Part shown: positions 58,173 through 64,000 of the stretch, one piece after another
Numbering within the stretch: position 1 is the first letter of the stretch
Layout of the letters: each line of letters starts with the position of its first letter
NCBI GenBank assembly: GCA_030144725.1
Contig: JASKMD010000019.1
Location: 6,065,739-6,129,738, forward strand
Direction of reading: 5' to 3'
DNA length: 64,000 nucleotides
Source of the DNA: Haematococcus lacustris
Taxonomy: Eukaryota; Chlorophyta; Chlorophyceae; Chlamydomonadales; Haematococcaceae
Translations under genes and position numbers: made by a program
The notes under the pieces: model-generated
Told to the model about the DNA's origin: nothing
What the model saw: only the letters and a program-made list of their open reading frames with translations
Databases searched by the model: none

Positions 58173-58832
58173 GCAGGTACGGAGGGTGGTGTGATGTGTT
58201 GAAGGAGGAGGGAGGCCAGCAGTGGTGGGTGCAGCTGACCTGCACGAGCCAGACCAGGTACACACACAGCGCCAGACCCCAGTTGCCGGACAGCCTCAGC
58301 TTGCGCATGGAGGCCTCCTGCCGGGCATCAGCCATGATCTGCAGCGGGGAGGGCGGCAGACGCGGCCGGGGTTGTCAGCCCGTCCTGATGGCCAGCACCT
58401 GGCATGGTACTCACCTCGTCACCTGCTGCCGCTGCACCTCCATGACGCTGCTGTGGCAAACGCCAGAAACTTGGTGAAAAATGAGTGCTTGGCCATACGC
58501 AGACCCCTAGGTGCCCCAACACATGGCAGCAGACAGTGGCAATCCTCGAGTATGCTCGTGATGTCATCCCATGGTGCAAGGTTGCCAGATGCCAGCTGTC
58601 AGATGTCAGCCATGTGTTGATGTCATATGGAGCCAGTCGGAAACTGGTCACTGGGCGCCAGGTGTGAGAAGTGTGAGGCTTGGCGTTGCCTCCTACCACC
58701 CACCTCGGCTGGGATGGTCCTGATGATGATGCACAGGAGGACAGGAAGCACCACCAGGTCCACCATCAGCGTCAGCACCTGTGCTCACCACATGGGACTC
58801 TTGTTTGCTCCATGCCACCTCCTTGCAGATTG
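58173..58832 (-). pseudogene. Duplicated fragment of the DUF1232 gene (two middle exons with introns)
   Basis: This ~660-bp segment is nearly identical to 52364-53019, introns included, in the same orientation. It contains copies of the two middle DUF1232 exons with few changes: Met for Ile in EASMRKLRL, and Val for Ala in TLMVDLVVL. Similarity begins abruptly at GCAGGTACGG and ends at TTGCAGATTG. Neither the ALSPLD exon nor the last exon is copied. It is probably a non-functional segmental duplicate, although both exons retain open frames and splice sites and could be captured by a neighbouring transcript. Confidence 0.88.
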
Positions 58833-58839
58833 TGGAGGG

Positions 58840-58965
58840 TAGGCTGGCACCCTTGCCCCCGCCCCTGCCCTTGCCCCTGCATTTGCCTTTGGGTGGGATT
58901 GCTGGAGGGTTGGAGCCCTGCCATTCCTCCAGGCTCCTGTTGACGTGGATGGCGTACACAAATTT
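58840..58965 (-). repeat. Inverted partner A, YAIHVN-coding
   Basis: On the minus strand this encodes YAIHVNRSLEEWQGSNPPAI followed by PPKGKCRGKG. It mirrors the plus-strand segment at ~59222-59310, with clear nucleotide similarity over ~90 bp and a spacer of ~260 bp. Confidence 0.8.
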
Positions 58966-59221
58966 GGCAGTACCACAGCGGGTGTGCGATGTCTGTCAGC
59001 ACAGCTGAGTCCTACAAGTCCCCTGAGTCTGGTGAGTCATGAGGCACACCGGCCAGGACACTGCGTTAAAACGCCATCACTGCCTGCTGCTCAGGCTCCG
59101 ATAGCTGGGTGCCACGCAGCTCGGAGCTGTTGGAGGACAGTCTTGTACTGGCACATCACATACGTATAGGCCCAGATGCGCCATCACCCATCACCAGGTT
59201 GCCGCTTCACAGCAGGATCCT

Positions 59222-59310
59222 TTACGCCATCCATGTCAACAAGTGCCTAGAGGAATGGCAGGACCCCAACCCTCCAGCACCCCATCCCAAAGGCGAAGTC
59301 ACGGGCACGG
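59222..59310 (+). repeat. Inverted partner B, YAIHVN-coding
   Basis: On the plus strand this encodes YAIHVNKCLEEWQDPNPPAP followed by HPKGE. Both partners keep the same reading frame despite nucleotide changes, which hints at past protein-level selection. A (GTCAAG)n run follows at ~59318-59358. Confidence 0.8.
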
Positions 59311-59320
59311 GCACGGGCAC

Positions 59321-59357
<37 letters not shown>

Positions 59358-59439
59358 GTGATCGGGTGCCAGCCTGCCCCCCACCCTTCATCCTCACCCC
59401 CATTGCCGGTTGAGGTGCCCACCTCATCACGATAGATAG

Positions 59440-60019
59440 CCGGGCTTTGCATGGGGTGTGCAGTCAGCTAGGCTTGACCACGGCCACTGCAAAAGCCTAT
59501 GAGGATGAGCATGCCATTCACAAGCATTGGAAAATATCCAAGACAGACAAGCTGACCAACCAGGGGTTTGTGCTTGATAGGCATATCCCGAGTGATGGGA
59601 TCAATGTGTGTGTGCAATACGCATGCCCCCTGGACTACACCCCCCCCTCCGCGCCCAGCGGCAGGCCCCTCTGGCAGCAGCCCAGACTCAGATCTCTCTG
59701 ACAGCAGCAGCAGGAGCAGCAGCAACAACAAGCGCATACCAACCAAGTCAGCCACCAGATGGGCATGGGGTTGGACCCTGGTGACATCCAGGCAGCCAGT
59801 GCAGCCTTAGGGGTGTGGAATGAGGATGGCAGCTTCTATAACAGCAAACTGACCAGGAGCCAGGTGCAGCATGACAGTTGCTTGCTCCAGGCCCGCCTCA
59901 ACACTCAGCGGTGGAATGACAACCTCAACCTCCACCTTCAGCCGCAGTCACCCCAGCAGGCACCTCCCTGGTGGCCATCCAATGGCATGTTGCCGTCACC
60001 TTGGCCACCGGGGATGTAG
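59440..60019 (+). CDS. Coding-looking segments of unrecognised origin
   Basis: Two plus-strand pieces look coding: ~59463-59665 (TATAKAYEDEHAIHKHWKIS and onward to DGINVCVQYACPLDYTPP) and ~59720-60019 (Gln-rich, then MGMGLDPGDIQAASAALGVW and onward, stop at 60017-60019). With the YAIHVN segment upstream they may be pieces of one gene or a decayed mobile element. No domain is recognised. Confidence 0.3.
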
Positions 60020-60920
60020 TGTGGGAGGAGTACTTGCACATGAGGACAACATGGAAGATGTACCTTGTAAAGATGGGCAAATGCTAGCTTTGCATACGAC
60101 ATTGAGGCAGGCAATGCCACAACTCTTGCCTGGGTTGTCAACCTGCTCCTTCGTGGATACTCAGGATCAGCTGTGCCCAGGCAAAGTTTACAGCGCCTGA
60201 ACACCCTCACCCGTCATCAGAGCTACCGTAAGAGAGGAATTAGGCATTTGTCGGCCATACCGCGGCGGCCTCTTGTCTTAGTGCCCCTCACCTCGCCGCG
60301 ACACAGATTAGGCATATCACAAACTACTGATTTATCAGCACTACTTGCATCGACAGCTGGAAACAATCACTAAGGCTCGCTCACAGTAAACATTGTCTCG
60401 TGCTCTCTGAACTACGCTTGCCCATTGTATGTACATATATAACTACAAAGTCAAGGCTGAAACAGTCTACTTGCCGAACATGACATTGCAGCAGCGAGCA
60501 GGCAGTTGCTACTTCTACATCCTGCAAGTGCCAGCAGCGTTCGCCTGCGCAAGTGTCAGATGGAAAGACTGTGAACAAGGATGCTACATGCTACGATGAC
60601 TTGCAGGGTTTGCTATATTGGAATGCATCTGCAAGAAGAAACAATCCTCACATATGGCAGCTACCATGCTGCTGGCGATTACACAGCATGCTGTTTGCTT
60701 GCCGAGGGTGTCTCAACCGCAGCCTGCAGACACGAAGGCAACATGCTTGGTACCTCATGGCATAACAGATATGCATGCGACTCTGAGAGCATACTGTACA
60801 ACCAGGCACAAGCAAAGTGTAGTAGATGCTGTGAATGACGACACAAGGCACAAGCATCATAAAGCATAACAGGGAATACTGGTGTTATGGATGTGGTGCA
60901 GCATTTGTAAACGAACAGGG
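60020..60920. other. No gene recognised
   Basis: Lower GC; no supported frame on either strand. A short block at ~60311-60325 (CATATCACAAACTACTGATT) resembles part of AP2 exon 1 (TATCTCACAAACTACTGC at ~13709), possibly a trace of the same repeat family. Confidence 0.3.
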
Positions 60921-60974
60921 CTAACAGCGGAAAAGGTGGCATGATGATCTACACGATAAGTGACCCATGCTTAC

Positions 60975-63900
60975 CTCTTCAGGGCCGCCGGCTTGTGGGG
61001 TAGGTGGCTGACACTGAGCTGTGGGCGATGGAGGTGCACCTGGCTCAGTCTGGGCGCGTGCACCTAGCATCAAGAGCCCCAAGGCACCTGGAACCCCTCC
61101 ACCTGCAGTGAAGCTGCTGGACTCTGCTCCTGCGCGCGCTGCCCGCAAGCGAGTCTGTACCCTGTTGGCTGACTGGCCTGCTACACTGGCGCTGGAAGTC
61201 ATAACACCAGGGCTGAAGGCAGCTCCAGTGCTGGGGGATGCTGGCACTGCACCCTTGCGTCCACCTACAAAGGAGCTGGCTGCAGTTGCACGGTGCAGCT
61301 GCTTGGCTGCATTGCTGACTGCAGGCACCTGGGGGGTGGTTGCCTCGGCTGCTGTAAGGACTGAGCCAGGAGTGGCACAAGCCCCACCAGCAGTATGCCT
61401 CAGTCGTGCTGTGGTGAAGGAAGCTGAGCTGAAGCTGCCAGGTGTAGTCTGAGCTGGCACACGGGACCCAAAGGAGACCGGTGAGTCAAGAGGATGGGCC
61501 AGGCCAGCAGCCATGTTGCCAGTTTGGCTAGGGTGGGACTTGGCAGGAGGGGTCTTCATGCCAGCAGGGCCAGGGCGAGGAGATGCCATGATCCCTGGCA
61601 AGGCCAAGTGCGTGGCAGGCTTTTGCTTAGGGCTGAGGGTGAGGTTACGCCAGGGAGGACTGGAGGCAACTGCATGGCCATGCTGCTTGCCAGTGGTGAA
61701 CAGCGGCAGGGCAAGAATGCGTCTCTTGCCATCAAGCTTGCCATCTGGAGAGGGTGCTGCTGCAGAGCTATGTGCTGCCTTGCCTTGCGCTGGTAGAGTG
61801 TCTGGCTGATGACTGGTAGGACCATTGCTGAGCAGGGACCGGCTGGCATGTGAGAACAGGCTGTTAACGCTGCCCCAGAGAGTAAAGCGTCCTTGGCTTC
61901 CGCCTACTGAGCTGACAGCAGGAGCAGTGGTGCTGAAGCTGGTGCACGAGTGCTGATCATCTGACGTTGCTTGTGCACTGTCGCCACGAGCTGTGTCGGA
62001 GCGAGCCATGGTGACCAGCAGTGTAGCATGAGCAGGGTTATCCTGCACGACCAGCTGTGAAGAAGGAGGCATCTGAACACAGCCGAGTCCTGCATCTGCA
62101 CTGTTGTGGCGGCGGTGCTGACGGGGGACCGTGCCAGCAGCAGGCAAGCCTGCTGAAGCTGTAGGCAGGGTGCCTAGCTGAGGACGAGGGGAGGGCGCTG
62201 GCACCACACCCCTGCTCAGACTGCTCACACCTCTGTGCACCCTGTGCAGCAGGCCGTCAACTGGGTTCAGTCCAGTGGGGGCATAGAGGGTACCTGCCAA
62301 GGCTGCTAGAGCTAGCTCCTCAGGACGACGCGCACGGGCAATGAGGAGGGCGGCAACCAGCACTGCCAGGGCCGCACAAACCCCCAGTGAGACACCCAGG
62401 GAGATGCTCAGTGCAATGGGTGCTTTGGATCCACTGCTTGAGGACTGGATGGTGGAGGTCAAGGAAGGGGAGGAATCAGAGCTAGGCGCTGCTACCACAC
62501 TGTCGCTGCTACCGCGCTGCTTTTGCTGCTGCTGCTGCAGCAGCGAAGTGTTGAGAGCAGCCAATCCATCAGCCCCCTCGGGCATGCCTCCCGAACCTAC
62601 TGTCTTAGCAAGCATGTCTTCTGGCAGCGAAACTACCATCCCATGTCCCGGTGGGCTGGCAACTGACGCAGTGCCATGAAGATCTGGTGCATCTCTGCCA
62701 CCTGCCACTGGCAGTGCTGCACGAGAGGAGCTGTCACTGCCAGCAGGGAGTGGTAGTATGGCAGGGGGGGCAGTTGCTGTCTCTTTGCTGACACTCCCCT
62801 CCAAGCTGCTGCTATCATGGGTATTGAGGGAGTCTAACTGACTCTCCAGAGGGGCCGATGTTTTTGACGGTACTGACTGCCTGCCTACGTCCTCAGGTAG
62901 CAGCACCGTGACTCCATGAGCATCAGGCATAGTGTCGTTGCCTTTGACAATAGCTTCTGTGGGTGGGGCTGTATTGAGATAAGGGTTGCCTCCCACACTC
63001 TGTGGAGTCCCATCAGGGCCCACCACAACTTGCTGCTGCTGTTGCTGCTGAGGGGTCATGTCTGACTGGTTGCGAGCTGCTCCTAGGCCTGAATCGAAGG
63101 TTGACCAAAAGACAGGAGTGTCAGCAGCGGCTATTACTGCAGCTGCCTCTACTTTACCAGCGGCTGTCATAGTGGCCATGTCATCTGCATTGAGACGCTG
63201 GATTTCCTCCATGTTCAGTGCATGATCAAAAATCTTCAGGTGTGCAATGCGGCCCAGGAATAGCGAGTCTGGAAGGAGGTCCGCACCTGCATCATGGACG
63301 CAGCATTTGGCCCTGGTACAGTCATGTTCAAGTACCTCCTATGGAGCTTGCATGGCCATGAAGATGCACTGCACATGTGACACTAGTCATACATGCTGGT
63401 GCACCATACATATCTGCACAGTACTGATGGGAATGGGATATGTACATGCTGGTTGTGATGCTTGCAAAGACAGAGCCGCTCACCAACACAAACATGGATG
63501 CTCCCATTCCCAAAGCGCATAGGACCGCCACCAGTGGCCAGGGGGTGCAGACCAGGATTGACGCCCACAGGAGAAGACGGAGAAAGGGTGTCAGCCAGGT
63601 TGCCCACCAGCATGCCATCCAGGTAGATGGCATAACCTTTGGGCGTCCCAGTGGAGACGGTTGAGGTGTTGCTTGCCTGACTTTGGTACTCCTCAGTGGA
63701 CTGACTGGACAGCGGCACAGATGCCTTCAAAGTAGTGATTGTCAGCATGTGCCAGACACCTTCACGTATCTGCACGCAAGCGTGTCAGCACTCTTGACTC
63801 GACCTTAACAAGCATCGCCAGCATGCACTCATGTAAGCACACCATCATGTCATTCCAGGTAGCAGGTAAGCAGGGATGAGTAGAAAGCCACAGCAACCCT

Positions 63901-64000
63901 TCTGTTCACAACTGTGCTTAGACTGACCTGTGGGTGAAAAGGGTCATTGCTGATGCCATCCAGGTTGTTGATGAGGCCATCAGAATCCAGAAACAAGGGT
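60975..64000 (-). CDS. LamG-type, single-pass membrane protein (3' part; continues past right edge)
   Basis: Minus-strand exons are 64000(+)-63928 (FLDSDGLINNLDGISNDPFH), 63769-63484 and 63286 to 60975. The second exon carries IREGVWHMLTITTLKASVPL, then GYAIYLDGMLVGNLADTLS and GGGPMRFGNG. The third begins LFLGRIAHLKIFDHALNMEE. GVWHMLTITT, YLDG-x-LVG and FLGRIAHLKIFDHALxxEEI are the familiar strand pattern of LamG/concanavalin-like domains in green-algal surface proteins. Downstream come a Ser/Thr/Pro/Gln-rich stalk, one membrane helix (ALSISLGVSLGVCAALAVLV) and a ~400-residue Ser-rich cytoplasmic tail. A GTAAGC donor at 60974 suggests the gene continues; otherwise the frame reads on to a stop at 60921. 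Likely a cell-surface recognition protein; ligand unknown. Confidence 0.7.

Overview
The window reads as nuclear DNA of a GC-rich, intron-rich green alga, most likely a chlamydomonadalean chlorophyte (a Haematococcus-like genome would fit, but I cannot prove the genus). The reasons are GT-AG introns throughout, long CAG/poly-Q and Gly/Pro low-complexity tracts inside exons, a PRR clock-type regulator, AP2 domains, LamG and F-box/LRR proteins, Copia and LINE retrotransposons, CCCTAA/CCCTGA satellite tracts in introns, and a LINE whose architecture matches the Dualen/RandI clade first described from Chlamydomonas.

Layout. 1-1498: 3'-truncated Ty1/copia pol fragment. About 1.5-12.87 kb: a giant Dualen-like LINE with one uninterrupted 3.7-kilocodon ORF (signal peptide, nine 38-residue repeats, 2A-like recoding site, two Josephin-like cysteine protease domains, APE endonuclease, reverse transcriptase, PHD finger, RNase H, zinc knuckle, restriction-like endonuclease); it runs into a 500-N gap. 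13.6-16.1 kb (+): AP2-domain gene. 16.1-21.6 kb (+): scattered exon-like segments of unrecognised genes. 22.4-27 kb: repeat-rich tract with a degenerate AP2-like copy, a 201-bp palindrome, and a pair of ~450-bp inverted arms around an unrecognised spliced gene. 27.87-34.95 kb (+): pseudo-response regulator with receiver and CCT domains, reconstructed in six exons. 36.75-42.3 kb (-): L1-type LINE whose ORF1 and ORF2 share one frame and are separated by a single TAG. 43.1-50.6 kb (-): F-box/leucine-rich-repeat gene. 51.5-53.6 kb (-): DUF1232 (YkvA-like) membrane protein gene, part of which is duplicated at 58.2-58.8 kb. 54.5-56.1 kb (-): hotdog-fold thioesterase. 57.0-57.9 kb (-): exons of an unrecognised gene. 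61.0 kb to the right edge (-): LamG-domain single-pass membrane protein.

No operons, tRNA, rRNA or CRISPR arrays were found. The host genes do not form an obvious pathway. The strongest biology in the window is the architecture of the giant LINE: a predicted secretory leader followed by a 2A site would split it into a small targeted protein and a large replication polyprotein carrying its own Josephin-type proteases. Exon coordinates were worked out by eye from reading frame, splice consensus and phase; they are not transcript-verified.
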